64,000 bases of DNA. Origin: Sepiola atlantica. Taxonomy: Eukaryota; Mollusca; Cephalopoda; Sepiida; Sepiolidae. Shown here piece by piece: positions 34,573 through 45,824 of the stretch. The DNA is taken from NCBI GenBank assembly GCA_963556195.1, contig OY744529.1:63317580-63381579 (forward strand). Direction: 5' to 3'. The translations under genes were made by a program, and so were the position numbers. The notes below the pieces were generated by a model. The model worked only from the letters and a program-made list of their open reading frames with translations. It did no database searches and was not told the DNA's origin. Position 1 is the first letter of the stretch; every line of letters begins with the position of its first letter.

Positions 34573-34605
34573 GATGATGATGATGATGATGCAGCAGCAG
34601 CAGCA
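34573..34605. repeat. (GAT)6(GCA)5 microsatellite
   Basis: Adjacent trinucleotide runs, intronic, about 110 bp after exon 11. Confidence 0.95.
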
Positions 34606-34716
34606 AATATAAACTTTCTTTAAAATTAATCTTAGTTGAATGATGCACCTTGGAGAACTAAAGGAGTGAAAAAAAAAATTGAGTTGCAATTTGACAAGTG
34701 AATGACTGTTACTTAC

Positions 34717-34799
34717 ATCTTGTGTCACTGCGTGCATCAGTCCACTGTAAGAGATATTAGAGTTGAATCGTTGCACGGCTTCATCATGGCTCATAGAGG
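34717..34799 (-). CDS. DNAJC13: DNAJC13 exon 11 (about residues 367-394)
   Basis: 83 nt. It begins two bases into a Ser codon and ends in phase 0. It reads SMSHDEAVQRFNSNISYSGL then MHAVTQD, matching human [20 protein letters not shown] and VTQD. The acceptor is TTTGTTTCCAG and the donor GTAAGTAA. A (GAT)n(GCA)n microsatellite lies about 110 bp downstream in the intron. Confidence 0.95.
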
Positions 34800-35074
34800 C
34801 TGGAAACAAATTGAAAGAAAACAAAAAGACATTACAGATTCATATTTTTGTATCGGAATTTTTGGAATGACTTATTATTTGCCTTATTTTTCTTTGGGTT
34901 ATTGTCATCATCATCGGCATCAATATTACCGTTGATGAAGACAATAGTTCAAAGACAAACAATGTAAATAATTAGGATCTTCAGTTTTCAAGATGAATTG
35001 GATCGACAGAGTTTTTGATAAGTTGGGTTTTTTATCAAATTTAACGATTTTGTAAATCTTTGGAGAAGAGGAAA

Positions 35075-35245
35075 GGAGAGAAGAAAAGGAAAGGAAACTA
35101 GAGAGGAAAGGGATGGAAGTGAAAAAGGAGGAGGAAGAGTGAGAGAGGATGGGGGAAGAGTGAGAGAGGATGGGGGAAGAGTGAGAGAGGATGGGGGAAG
35201 AGTGAAAGAGTAGAGGGAAGAGTGAAAGGGGATAAGGGAGAGTGG
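35075..35245. repeat. Purine-rich 21-bp tandem repeat
   Basis: About four copies of GATGGGGGAAGAGTGAGAGAG within a longer AGG-rich purine tract in the intron between exons 10 and 11. Confidence 0.85.
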
Positions 35246-35527
35246 ATCTATTATGACATCACAATGTATTCTGACTTTGTAATATCCTTTGATTTTGTAA
35301 TCGTGTAAAAGCATCATTATCGACCAGTGTCAAAGTTAGGAAATTATATATTTAATAATAATATTTATAACAAATACTGGCCCAACATGTCATGGGTTGT
35401 CGATTATATCTTAAAGTTGCCCGTCTATTTTTCACACTTTACCTGTAACAATGAGACTTGCAAAAAGATGATTGTTAAACAGTTAACAAAAATAAAAATT
35501 GATGATTTAAAAAAAAAAAAAACTTAC

Positions 35528-35596
35528 AAGGACAACATTGAATAAATCTCAAGTGTTGACTTTCTACTTCTTCATCCACTGGGGCAGTGAAAGGAC
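35528..35596 (-). CDS. DNAJC13: DNAJC13 exon 10 (about residues 344-367)
   Basis: 69 nt, with split codons at both ends. It reads [20 protein letters not shown], equivalent to human [20 protein letters not shown]. The acceptor is TTCTCTTCAG and the donor GTAAGTTT, which runs straight into a polypyrimidine-rich stretch. Confidence 0.94.
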
Positions 35597-36960
35597 CTGA
35601 AGAGAAAAAAAATAATATATATTTATATAATAAAAGTGAACATACAGGTGTCCGACTTACTTCAATAAACATATACGCAAATTTAATTTTTATGTGCAAA
35701 GAAAAATATGCTGAATCGTAATAATAACTGATAATAATAAAAAAGAAAGGAAAGAATAATCACATATGTAAATTTACATTTTATGAACAAAGAAGGACAG
35801 GCTTAATCTCAATAATATCCGATAATAAAAAAGAAAGGAAATAATTTTTCACTTTTGATATACACAAAAATATTCCCAGATTATTATTCAAACAGAACGA
35901 AGGGGGGTGGGTGTCTTTTTCTTATTTATTAGTTTTGTTTCGATGATTTAAAGTAATTTCTGGGGTATTCATGCATGTCCCTGGGGTAACACACATGGAT
36001 ACCCCAGGCACAAGGGTGCATGATAGACAAAGGAAGACCTGGCTTTAGTGTATACGAAATGACTTTACTGCTTGCAACATAACTGGTCGCAACCCTTTGA
36101 ATTGGAGAGCAGGTGTGAGATGTTGCCTGGTGTTGCCCACTATAGAGTCCAGGACACTCACAGTACCTTGAATATCAAAACCGGATGATGATGAATAGTA
36201 ACTAAATTGTGAAGCGATAGCATGTGGGCAAAACCTGCTAGTTCTAAATAGAAGAAACAAGTGTATATAGTGACTGTAGTTTTGTACATTTGTCAGCACT
36301 GAAAGTAGTTTTTTTTTGGGGGGGGGGGGGTATTTTTTTTGTCCTTTACCGCTCTTTCACATATTACACAAGTTAGCCTGGCTCAGGTGAAAGGGTGTAC
36401 ATCATAGCCCAGAGGAGAGTAAAGTGGGTGGAGAAAAGATAAGAGTTGCAAGATCAAAAGTAGAAATGTCCACAGAAGCTTTTTTTTCTGAGAAAGAATC
36501 ATATACTTATATTTCAAATAAGTAATTTTATTTTATTTTAAAGAGTTAATATTCAATTTAATGACAATAAAAAAAATGAAGGTAATGTAGTTTTTTTTTT
36601 TAAAGATTATATTTATTATCTCACAACCAGCATAGAAGTAAGAAATCTTGATAATTATTAACATACAATGGCGAGGATTAATAGCTGTTTTTAGTCTTGA
36701 CTGAGACAATTTTTTATTTTTGTGCCATCCAGGAAAACCTTTTTTGAAAGCTGGATATTCCCCCATATTAAAAACCAACCTTTGTCTAACTTTTCTCTTG
36801 TGAGGAGGAAAGTAAATAGGACCAACTCTATGCAGATTTTCAAGCGCTAAGAAAATGCTCCTGTTAGAAGTAGCAGCGGCAGTAAATGTTATTTTTACAT
36901 ATCTACTCTTGATTGGATAAACGCTCAAATCAGTAGTTTCTTTCAACCAAAGAGCGTTTT
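35597..36960. other. Intron between exons 9 and 10, high-coordinate-poor part
   Basis: Contains a short inverted pair CTGGGGTA/TACCCCAG (35959-36006) and a T9G13 run (36308-36330). An unrecognised 137-codon minus frame at 36533-36946 is GC-mixed in the middle (AATSNRSIFLALENLHRVGP) but not identifiable; it could be old transposon coding sequence. Confidence 0.4.
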
Positions 36961-38830
36961 TCTTCCTTTTTCATATTTTCAACCCAGCCCGGGCTACTTA
37001 GAGTGAAAGGCTCTTGGTAATAGCACACACATGACGAGACACATTCACAAACTACTGTACGCCGAGCGAAGCATAGATATGGCACTCACCGAATACATGT
37101 GAACACAAATTCAAAGATGCAAACATTCTCTCACTAACAAAACAGGCATGCTAATATATGCACACATCTTCATACCTATCCCATTTACACATATGTAAAC
37201 ACACATGGCGACAGCCAAAATGAACATGCATACTCAATTTCTCCTTACAAACGCCTTTATTCCCCTAAAATGTTCTCTGAAACTTTTAAATCTCATTTTT
37301 CACAAACTCTTTATCTTTTGTTATCTTAACAAAGTTGTCAATAATTAATTATTTTTGTATGGATCGACTTTGTCATTCTTTCTGATATTTCCTTTCCCAC
37401 TACACTACAATGTTTTGAGTTAAAGTTATGGAAATTAAACAGGAAGGGTTTTAAACTGATTTTTAAATTTTTTTATGGCTAACTGGTTCAACATTGCCCA
37501 TGAAAATCTCTATAACTCGTTGCATATAACTTACATATGTTAAGTAATAAATATTAGGCTTTAGTTTATAATTTTACTAGCAGGAAGACTCGACGTTGCT
37601 CGAGATTGAATAAGGATCACTACTATGTACTTTTTCACTATGCTAATAACACCATATTACTTACTGCTCCCCCCCCCTCCTCCTCCCATTTCGCCATTTA
37701 ATATAGTTGGAAGAAACCGAAATGTTGGAAAACTCTGAATGCATGTACAAAAAATATATTTAAAATTCTAATTTTTTTCTTTACTGGTTTGTTCGTTTTT
37801 TTTTGGATTTTGTATTTGTCAGTTATAATTTAAAATCAAAGTAATTCCAACAAGGCAAGTCTTAACCTTCTTACAAGATTTGAGTATTTGATAATATTCC
37901 TGATGTTAGTTTGTTTTTTTACTATCGGGTCACAACATATCACAGTCAAGATACACTTAAGGATAAAGGTTAATGAGATGAGAATGATTGCCAACTGAAT
38001 GAGGAACACTATGGGAGTACTAACATTGATCAATGATATGAACTGAGTTTAATTAATTTTGAGGCGGTACATGACAAAAATTTGTTGGCAGTGCAATTGA
38101 AGATTACCAAGTTTTAATCAGCAGAGAAGCAGTCCCACGCCAATGAGTCTCACAGGTGGGAAACTCTTGCAAAGAAGCTCTGTCCATGGAAATTCCGCCC
38201 AACGCTAGGCACAATGGAGGGAGAAAGGAAAATGTTTTTTGTTCTTACTGTGAATGTCTTACAAGTAAAAATCAAAGACTGGAGAACAGTCAATCCCCTT
38301 CAATGGAAATAACAATAGAGTAGAGAGAGACTAGCAACATCTAATAGTTGTGTGTTCAATACCTAGTGAAGGAACTTTTAAAAAAACAATTGACAGACTG
38401 AAAAGTACAGTCGAAATGTTGTGAATATAACAAAAATGAGAACAGTTCGAAACGTGTAAATTATTATTAGAAAAAAAAACAGAAACACTATTACATAGAC
38501 AATGCAGAAATATGTCGGATAGAAGCAGGACTGAAAACAAGATGAGACAAAGATAAAAGTAAGAATTTTTTTTAGTTCTGTTTAAACTTTTTACATTTTT
38601 AAGAATTTTTTTTTAATAAATCTTACTTGCCTTCAGTGTCACTTCGCTCACCATAAATGTGATGGTAGGGTCCGTATATCATAATAATTCCTTCTTCAAA
38701 TGTTCATTCAACTCGAATCTTATAATGTACAAGTTAAGGTACATAAATAATAGGTTATCTTGTTTTGAGTCCTGCTTCTATTCAACACATTCCAAAATTG
38801 TTAATAGTCTTCTATAAACGGTATACATAT
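36961..38830. other. Intronic stretch with repeat scraps
   Basis: Holds an H-like 5' start near 37574 (ACTAGCAGGAAGACTCGACG), a D1 copy at 37940-38000, and at 38385-38455 CAGTCGAAATGTTGTGAATA, which resembles the right arm of family F1. No gene. Confidence 0.45.
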
Positions 38831-39584
38831 ATATATCTTCTATATAAAATTGAATGTCTGTATGTGTGTGCCCTATAGAAAAAAATGTTAGAGAATATAG
38901 ATACAATATAAAAGTGTATTCTTATGTAAAATTCACAGAGTAAGTTGATGGGCGTATTCCCAAATCTATAAACCCACACCTTAGGGGTCCATGAGACAGA
39001 TTTCATCGGAGGGGGGGGGGGTCCTTTTCAGTTATTTTTCAATGTTAATTAGTACTAATTTGTGAAATTATCTAATGTATTTATGTAATGTACAGCTACT
39101 CCTCAAAAACTAAGCGGCGACATGTCAAAAAGTTGATATTTTTAGCACCGTACATATCCTGGGATCATAATATCTCAAAATCGCAAAAAACGATTCACTT
39201 GCTGAGGGTCAACCGGACCAGTTTCCGACAGAGGGTAGGATTTTTCAGACTTTTTTCAATGTTAAATAGTATTAATTTGGAAATAATCTAATGTATTTAT
39301 GTACTAATCCGATAAAAATGCTTAGTCACTGAAAACATCCCATAATCCCTTGCCGGATGTACCCGGTCTTGCCCTAAATTGTGTCCGGTTGTTTCAGGTC
39401 ATCCATAACTTCTGTCCGGATAAATCAATAACATCATAGGAAGGCTACGTTAAGAGTGTGTAGTGAAACAAGGGTTGCTCAATCACATCCGCACCTGGCC
39501 ACCGGTAAGAGTGATTTCAGTAGTGCTCAGGAGGCCTCCTTGATTTTCAAACGTATGTTGGTGCTTCTTAAGTATAACGGTCCC

Positions 39585-40195
39585 TAGAAATATTGGTGTT
39601 TCGGGCCAAATTTTTTTCGGGGAAAATTTTAGGGGTCAGGCCAAATTTTTTAGGGGTCGGGCCAAATTTTTTTTTTTTTATTTAACTTAAAATATTTCTC
39701 AGTGTTGTGGGAGAGTGAAAAAAAAGTTGGGGGGGGGGGCTGGAGAGATTAGGGGGTCGGGGAAATTTTAGGGGTAAGGCCAAATTTTTTAGGGGTCAGG
39801 CCAAATTTTTTAGGGGTCAGGCCAAATTTTTTAGGGGTCAGGCCAAACTTTTTAGGGGTCAGGCCAAACTTTTTAGGGGTCAGGCCAAATTTTTTTTTTC
39901 TTTTTTTTTTTGAACTTAAAATATTTCTCAGGGTTATGAGAGAGTGAAAAAAAGTTGGGGGGGGGGGTCTGGAGAGATTAGGGGGTCGGGGAAAATTTTA
40001 GTGGTCGTGCCTAACTTTTTAAGCGTCGGGCTAAATTTTTTCTTTTTTTTTTAACTTAAAATATTTCTAAGGGTTGGAGGAGAGTAAAAAAATTCGGAGG
40101 GTGGGGTTAGGGGAAAATTTTAGGGGTCAGGCCGAACTTTTTAGGGGTCGGGCCAATTTTTTCTTTTTTTTGAACTTAAAATATTTCTCAGGGTT
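39585..40195. repeat. 21-bp G-rich tandem repeat with G-runs
   Basis: Units of AGGGGTCAGGCCAAATTTTT, repeated singly and in higher-order blocks separated by TTAACTTAAAATATTTCTCA and GGGTT...GAGAGTGAAAAAA plus G10-type runs (39730, 39958). The plus strand has clear G-quadruplex potential. Confidence 0.85.
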
Positions 40196-40198
40196 GGT

Positions 40199-40690
40199 TT
40201 GGTGGTTTGGTAGTTTTGTTTTACGGCATATCAACCCTTTTTGGGTTATTTAATGCCGAATCTGGTCATTATAGTAAAAGTTTTTATGCTTCAAGTTCTT
40301 TATATCTTCAAATGTTTAATCATCGTTTTTGGTTTGGTAGTTTTGTTTTACGGCATATCAACCCTTTTTGGGTTATTTAATGCCGAATCTGGTCATTATA
40401 GTAAAAGTTTTTATGCTTCAAGTTCTTTATATCTTCAAATGTTTAATCATCGTTTTTGGTTTGGTAGTTTTGTTTTACGGCATATCAACCCTTTTTGGGT
40501 TATTTAATGCCGAATCTGGTCATTATAGTAAAAGTTTTTATGCTTCAAGTTCTTTATATCTTCAAATGTTTAATCATCGTTTTTGGTTTGGTAGTTTTGT
40601 TTTACGGCATATCAACCTTTTTTGGGTTATTTAATGCCGAATCTGGTCATTATAGTAAAAGATTTATGCTTCAAGTTCTAAAAATAAAAT
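40199..40690. repeat. 127-bp tandem array, nearly 4 copies
   Basis: Successive units are almost identical. Each contains TTTTACGGCATATCAACCCT, GGGTTATTTAATGCCG and ATCTGGTCATTATAGTAAAA. CGGCATATCAACCC and GGGTTATTTAATGCCG are near inverted, so each unit can form a small hairpin. Adjacent copies differ by only one or two bases until the last, truncated one. Confidence 0.95.
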
Positions 40691-40869
40691 AAAAAAGGGG
40701 AGGGAGAAAGGGAGAGGGGCTGTTGTTTTTGTTTTTGGTTTTGTAGAACATAATTAAGTTTTACAAAAAAAACAAAAAAAAAACAAAAAAAACAAACAAA
40801 CAAAAAACGTTAATGTAGGTGAATTTCGTCTCAGGGAGCCACAGGGCAGCCTGATCTGGTATCACCAGC

Positions 40870-41105
40870 TCAGGGTTGGGGAGAGTAAAATAAAGTTGGG
40901 GGGGGGGGGGACTGGAGAGATTTGGGGGGGGGGGCGGGGAAGTTGTTTGGGGTCAGGTCAAACTTTTTAGAGGGTCGGGCCAAATTTTTTTTGTTTTTGT
41001 TAACTTAAAATATTTCTCAGGGTTGGAGGAGAGTAAAAAAGCAAATTCGAAGGGTGGTATTAGAGAGATGTGGGAGGGCGTCGGGGAAAATGTTAGGGGT
41101 CGGGC
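40870..41105. repeat. G-rich array continuation
   Basis: GTTGGGGGGGGGGGG and GGGTCAGGTCAAACTTTTTA blocks repeat the theme of 39585-40195 after the 127-bp array. Confidence 0.8.
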
Positions 41106-41109
41106 CAAT

Positions 41110-41645
41110 GAATTTTGCATAACATATAAAAGTGTATTCTCATGTAAAATTCACAGAGTAAGATGATGAGAGTATTCCTGAATCTATAAACCCACCCCTT
41201 AAGGGTCCATTGGGGCATATTTCATCGGGGGGGGGGGGGGGGCTTTTCAGTTATTGTTCATTATATTTTATAGTAATGTGAAATTGCTGGGTCATATTGT
41301 AATTTAATTATGTAATACCTCAAGTTCATAAAACAATTCATGGTTTATAATGAAATTTATTTGTTAGAAGATAGCTAAGGAAGAACGATAACTCATGTTT
41401 AAAAACACAATTTAGTTTTTTAAAACAAGGTTAGAGAATATACATAACATATAAAAGTGTATTCTTATGTAAAATTCACAGAGTAAGATGATGAGAGTAT
41501 TCCCGAATCTATAAACCCACCCCTTAGGGGTCCATTGGAGCGTATTTCATCGGGGGGGGGGGGGGGGGGGGACTGTTTTCAGTTATTTTTAATTATATTT
41601 TATAGTAATTTGAAAATCCTGAGTCATATTTTAATTTAATTACCT
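41110..41645. repeat. Two tandemly placed 190-bp blocks
   Basis: Both copies (41110 and 41430) carry ATAAAAGTGTATTCT, AAAATTCACAGAGTAAGATG, AATCTATAAACCCACCCCTT and a long G-run. A third copy is at 38880. Confidence 0.85.
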
Positions 41646-42435
41646 AATAATTTGAAATAACTTTTAATTTTATTTAACGTTTCTTAGCGCCAGGGACGCG
41701 CCTTTAAATTTTTAGTTCTTTGGTATTGTTTTTTAAATAAGCGACAAACGCTAATCAAACTATTGCTACTATTTTACGAAAGAAAATTATAGGAAATTAC
41801 AACATGGCCGCCAGCGATTAAGTAATTGCATTCAAATTCAAGCTTAAAGTCTTGAAAAAATAAAACAATTTTATTTCGGGATCAAAAATACAATGTAAGA
41901 ATAATTAATAACTTTCATCCAAAATGTTTGTTTACATAGCATATTTCTTTAAGAAAATCCACAGTTACATAAAATACATATTTAGTAAAAAGAATTTACG
42001 TGAATTACATTATTATAAGTTTTTAACACATTTAAACAAGAGAAGAATCATATGGGAAAAAGGGAAATAGAGGTTTGAAGGAGGGAGGGAAATAATGAGT
42101 ACCAAGGAAAGAAAGACAGCTAAAAAAAAAAAAAGAGAGATTGAAGTTTTTATATAAAGATGTTACACACACTCTTTAATTTCTACTACTTTGTTTTTTT
42201 ATCGCGCCGGGTAGCCCTGCTAGTATATATATATAAGCAATATTGCCATCCGCACGTTTTTTTGAAATTTGAAACACCTACCATTTGACAAAGAGGTCTT
42301 CCTCGAAATATATTATGGAACACGGTCACACACATTACATCACAGTGTTGAAGTCTTGCCTAATCAAGTAAGATTGGCTATATAGGGAAAAAAATTGTTT
42401 AAAAAAATTATTTGAAAAAATATATGAAGTAAAAT

Positions 42436-42660
42436 CACCTGTTTTTGTCTTACTTCTCAACGCCGACATATTTCCATTTCTTGCATTGTGATAGCCTTCT
42501 AATACTCATCTATATACATATTACACACAATGCTTCAAGCAAACTACCTCTCCTTATTATATATATATATATACACATAACACAATGCTTCAAGCAAACT
42601 ACCTCTCCTTATTATATATATATCTATATATAACACAATGCTTCAAGCAAACTGCATTAA
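42436..42660. repeat. Short tandem duplication with TA run
   Basis: CACAATGCTTCAAGCAAACT followed by ACCTCTCCTTATTATATATA occurs twice, and a third partial copy follows (42526-42655). Confidence 0.85.
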
Positions 42661-42745
42661 CTTTTTGAAAACTATTATGCTGAATCTTCCATTTTAATAA
42701 TTTGTATAACAAAAACATCCACAAACGATTTTAAACAGATCTTAC

Positions 42746-42843
42746 CAAGTCGATATCCTCGCTTGGTATGAGTCATTTTCACACAGACATCTCGATTTCC
42801 TGAGGCACGCACACCATCCAACAGGGATGCTAACAAGGCATCT
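42746..42843 (-). CDS. DNAJC13: DNAJC13 exon 9 (about residues 311-344)
   Basis: 98 nt. The first base completes Arg; the last base starts a Gly codon. It contains [20 protein letters not shown], essentially identical to human [20 protein letters not shown], followed by [12 protein letters not shown]. The acceptor is CTTTTTAG and the donor GTAAGATC. The next intron, towards exon 10, is the largest in the window at 7.1 kb. Confidence 0.96.
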
Positions 42844-43074
42844 CTAAAAAGACAAAAACGAAACATGAGATCAACAAGATTTTTCTATATAAAACCAAAC
42901 ATTTATTTTTTTTTAAGCGGCACAGTAAATATATATAATTCTAGCAACAAACTTATGAAAAATTAAATTTAGCCAAGTTTTAAACTAAGTGGATGTTGAA
43001 TATTTCATTTATAACTATGTTATCTGGTATCACACAATCTTTATGTATGATTAGCTGTATCTCTGTATCTACCC

Positions 43075-43545
43075 AGTGTTGCTTTATTTCGCTCATTGAC
43101 CCCCCCCCCCCACACACACACACACATTCTTTTTTTAACCTTTTGCTCATAATTATTTTGTTAAATATTTACATTTTTGGGAAGATAATTCAATGAAGTA
43201 AAAAATAAATTTTTCAATAAAATCGATAGGACATTGTACGAAGTGTCACAATTTAAATCTCATAAATACTTTCAAGTTTTTTTTCTTCTTTTAAACAATT
43301 TTTTTAAACATCTGTTGCATGATGGTCCTCTTTTCTTTTTAAAATCGAATTTTTGTGAAGGTTAATTGAATTATTTATAGTATTGTTTTGTCATTACATT
43401 AATTGAATAAAAATGTTTTAAAATCATAAAATTCTTTTTAAAAAGTTCATTTAAAAGGTTATGTCTGAACGTGAATTGCCACAGACAGACGATAAATTGC
43501 CTGATGATTTTATTATATGGATTTTATTATATCGATAATATAGAA
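43075..43545 (+). repeat. Dispersed repeat D3, copy 2
   Basis: Same-orientation match to 20985-21785 without that copy's internal insertion. Contains a C/CA run at 43100-43127. Confidence 0.75.
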
Positions 43546-43889
43546 ATATTTATATATTGAATTGATACTTAGGATTCAACTGTACGACCAGTTGAGCAGC
43601 AAGATAAGTAAGACCTCAAGTAATCAAAAAGCCAGTTTATAAGGAAGCTGGACTGCTCCACTATGCCAAGTTGGGCAAGTCCATTACATGAATTCTGATT
43701 GGCTGCCAATCTGAGACTGAATAATTCTATATATGAATATTGTTTCATTAAAGCAACATTAGGATATAGGATATTGGAGCCGGTAAGTGTTAACTTGATT
43801 CTATAGATAACTCAATTTAAAAGGTAAACTTTAATATGTTGAGGAAAAGTTTGTGTGCTGTATTAAAATAATGATTTATTATGCAAGAA

Positions 43890-44290
43890 TTTATTCAAAA
43901 ACAATTATTCTTCTGCCAATGATCTGCAAGCTTTTGGATTTGAATCGAAAAATTTGTGACAAGATTCTTCAACTTCATCAAAAGACTCAAACCAGCGACC
44001 CTTTATAAAATGCTGCATTGATTAGAATAGACAGTAGTTAGATGGAGTAACATTTGGACAATAGGCTGGATGTGGCGGAACTTCCACACTGTCTAATTCT
44101 TTAATCTTTTTGTTGGTCTGTCCTGGTGGTAGACGGCTTGGCATGAACAGTTGCTGATTTTAGTCTTTTGATGAAGTTGAAAAAGCTTGAAAGAATTTTT
44201 TTTATTATAAGTTAAAGGATTGGTACTTTGACCAAATCCCAAAACTTGCAGCTCATTGGCAGAAAGTCGTGGGCAACGATGATATTTATT
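43890..44290 (-). pseudogene. mariner-like transposase remnant 2
   Basis: The minus strand reads KELDSVEVPPHPAYCPNVTP and SNYCLF, then FIKGRWFESFDEVEESCHKF. This is the third-catalytic-Asp region (family pattern HP.YSPDLAP.DYHLF). The catalytic Asp is Asn here too (CPN). Upstream frames are broken. It belongs to a different mariner subgroup from the copy at 4823. Confidence 0.8.
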
Positions 44291-44597
44291 TTAAATAGTT
44301 GTTGCTTTCGAATAAATTAATGCATAATAAATCTTTATTTTAACACGCTGCACAAACTTTTTCTACAACCTAATTCAATTGAAACCTTTTATTTGTTTCC
44401 TGAAAGAATTTCCAATTCTCATACGTGCAGATCCCAATTGCATTTCCTTTTGATACAAAGGAGAATTATCTGATTTATTTTTCTTCTTAACTACATGAAA
44501 TGAGTGAGAGATGTGTCTGTAATATAATTTGACTTGATTTCTCATAAAATTAAACATTTTTTTTTAAAATCTATTTCAAGTATGTTAAAATTTTCAC

Positions 44598-44626
44598 AAA
44601 AAAAAAAAAAAGAAAAAAAAAAAAAT
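44598..44626. repeat. A-run
   Basis: Long A tract interrupted by one G, seven bases below the exon 8 donor. Confidence 0.9.
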
Positions 44627-44632
44627 TCTTAC

Positions 44633-44724
44633 CTTTCTGTAGATTGATATGTTCTAATTGCGCCTTTCACATATTCTACACTGAACTTTTGCGGGTTGTC
44701 ATTGTGTCGAATTATTGCAAATAT
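44633..44724 (-). CDS. DNAJC13: DNAJC13 exon 8 (about residues 281-311)
   Basis: 92 nt, starting in phase 0 and ending two bases into an Arg codon. It reads IFAIIRHNDNPQKFSVEYVK then GAIRTYQSTE, matching human [20 protein letters not shown] and GQVRKYSSTE. The donor GTAAGAAT abuts a long A-rich run at 44598-44625. Confidence 0.94.
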
Positions 44725-44854
44725 CTAAATGAATAAAAAAAATAAAAAATTTTAATTCATTTTCATGGAGGAACATGAGGGATAATTCATGTTTTGTTAA
44801 TTTAATTTATGTTCCCCAATTTTTAATTCATTCTTAGACCAAACTTAGTTATAT

Positions 44855-44995
44855 TAATTTATATTATTCAAATGACTATTCCTATCTTGGTTATTATTTT
44901 CACAACATTTCAGCTGATGTAACCTCCGACCTTCTTCAGGTATATCTTTTTAAACTTAGAAATCTATATGTCGAATTCAGAATCCTATGTGTAAT
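44855..44995 (+). mobile_element. Foldback family F1, left-arm fragment
   Basis: TATTCAAATGACTATTCCTA, TTCACAACATTTCAGCTGAT and CTCCGACCTTCTTCAGG match the left arm at 52546. It runs directly into Penelope-like sequence. Confidence 0.75.
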
Positions 44996-45215
44996 GTGTG
45001 GAGATATTGAAAAGTTGTGTATGGCTGATCACATATGGAAGGAAAGAGGAAACAAACCATCTACCCTTGTGGAATGAAATAAAAATTATAAACAGAAGAA
45101 CAGTGGAGAGTAAGATGTCTGAAAGAAACAGTACCTATGTTAGGCAACAATGGCCGTCTAAGTAAACTTAGTATAGAATTAAATACAATATGGGAACCAA
45201 TAGTAGATTAGAACA
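44996..45215 (+). pseudogene. Penelope-like element C-terminal fragment 1
   Basis: Reads MADHIWKERGNKPSTLVE in one frame and, after shifts, a stretch whose DNA matches 62830-62985 (AAAATTATAAACAGAAGAAC, AGAATTAAATACAATATGG). This is the tail of a Penelope-like ORF (family pattern ...W.PII). Confidence 0.65.
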
Positions 45216-45226
45216 CCAGTAATATA

Positions 45227-45241
<15 letters not shown>

Positions 45242-45259
<18 letters not shown>

Positions 45260-45725
45260 TTTGTTATCGTTTTTACTGGTGATAGAAGCATAGCTTTTTT
45301 CATAGTATTTTTCCACTTCCTAAGCGGTAAAGAACATTGCATTAAGTTGCCCAATAGGACGTGTAATTATTTATATATATATATATATATATATATTTAT
45401 TAATTAATTTTTACGTACATATAAAAGGAATCCATGGACACGTGTTTCTTGCTATCAGCCGTCATCATATATACTAAGAAAAAAGCTGCTTCTATCACCA
45501 GTAAAAACGATAAAAACTATGTAACATTATGGCAATAAAAAATTGTTTATATGTCGGCAAGGTGTTTGTGGTCTTGTGGCAAAACGCCAGATTGCAAACA
45601 GTAATATCGTAGGTTCGATCCTTGCCCAGGGTAGCTATGCTGATAACGGCTGATAGTTAGAAACACGTGTCCATGGATTCCTTTTATATGTACGTAAAAA
45701 TTAATTATATATATATATATATATA
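45242..45725. mobile_element. Interleaved foldback F3 with tRNA-like module
   Basis: Two inverted-repeat pairs overlap. Outer pair: 45258-45305 (ATCGTTTTTACTGGTGATAG) with 45472-45520. Inner pair: 45403-45470 (TTTTTACGTACATATAAAAG, AATCCATGGACACGTGTTTC) with 45637-45707, near perfect over about 65 bp. The tRNA-like sequence at 45556-45626 lies in the loop of the inner pair. TA runs flank both ends. Confidence 0.8.
45556..45626 (+). ncRNA. tRNA-derived module (tRNA-Cys-like, SINE head)
   Basis: 71 nt with a perfect 7-bp acceptor stem (GGCAAGG with CCTTGCC), a D-arm TTTG/CAAA, a loop TTGCAAA that would place GCA as anticodon, and an exact B-box GGTTCGATCC. The anticodon stem is not complementary, so this is a tRNA relic or SINE promoter, not a working tRNA. 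Confidence 0.65.
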
Positions 45726-45824
45726 CCAAACTACAATATACACCAATGAAAAGCCAAATAAATAGAAATTTTAAAGTTTAATGATGTATTATTTACCTCC
45801 TTGCCAGGAGGCTCAACACAAGAT

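Larger units (their letters stand above)
38836..42230 (-). mobile_element. Large composite repeat bounded by H-type termini
   Basis: The high end reads (complement) ATATACTAGCAGGGCTACCC and GGCGCG, the low end TTCTATATAAAATTGAATGT. Both fit H-repeat termini in minus orientation. Inside are three copies of a ~190-bp block (38880-39080, 41110-41310, 41430-41645), a 21-bp G-rich array and a 127-bp array. Whether it is one element is inferred from the ends. Confidence 0.5.

Noticed and set aside
40241..40692. Three near-identical overlapping ORFs of 65-88 codons
   Set aside because: They arise from the 127-bp tandem unit; no evidence of translation.
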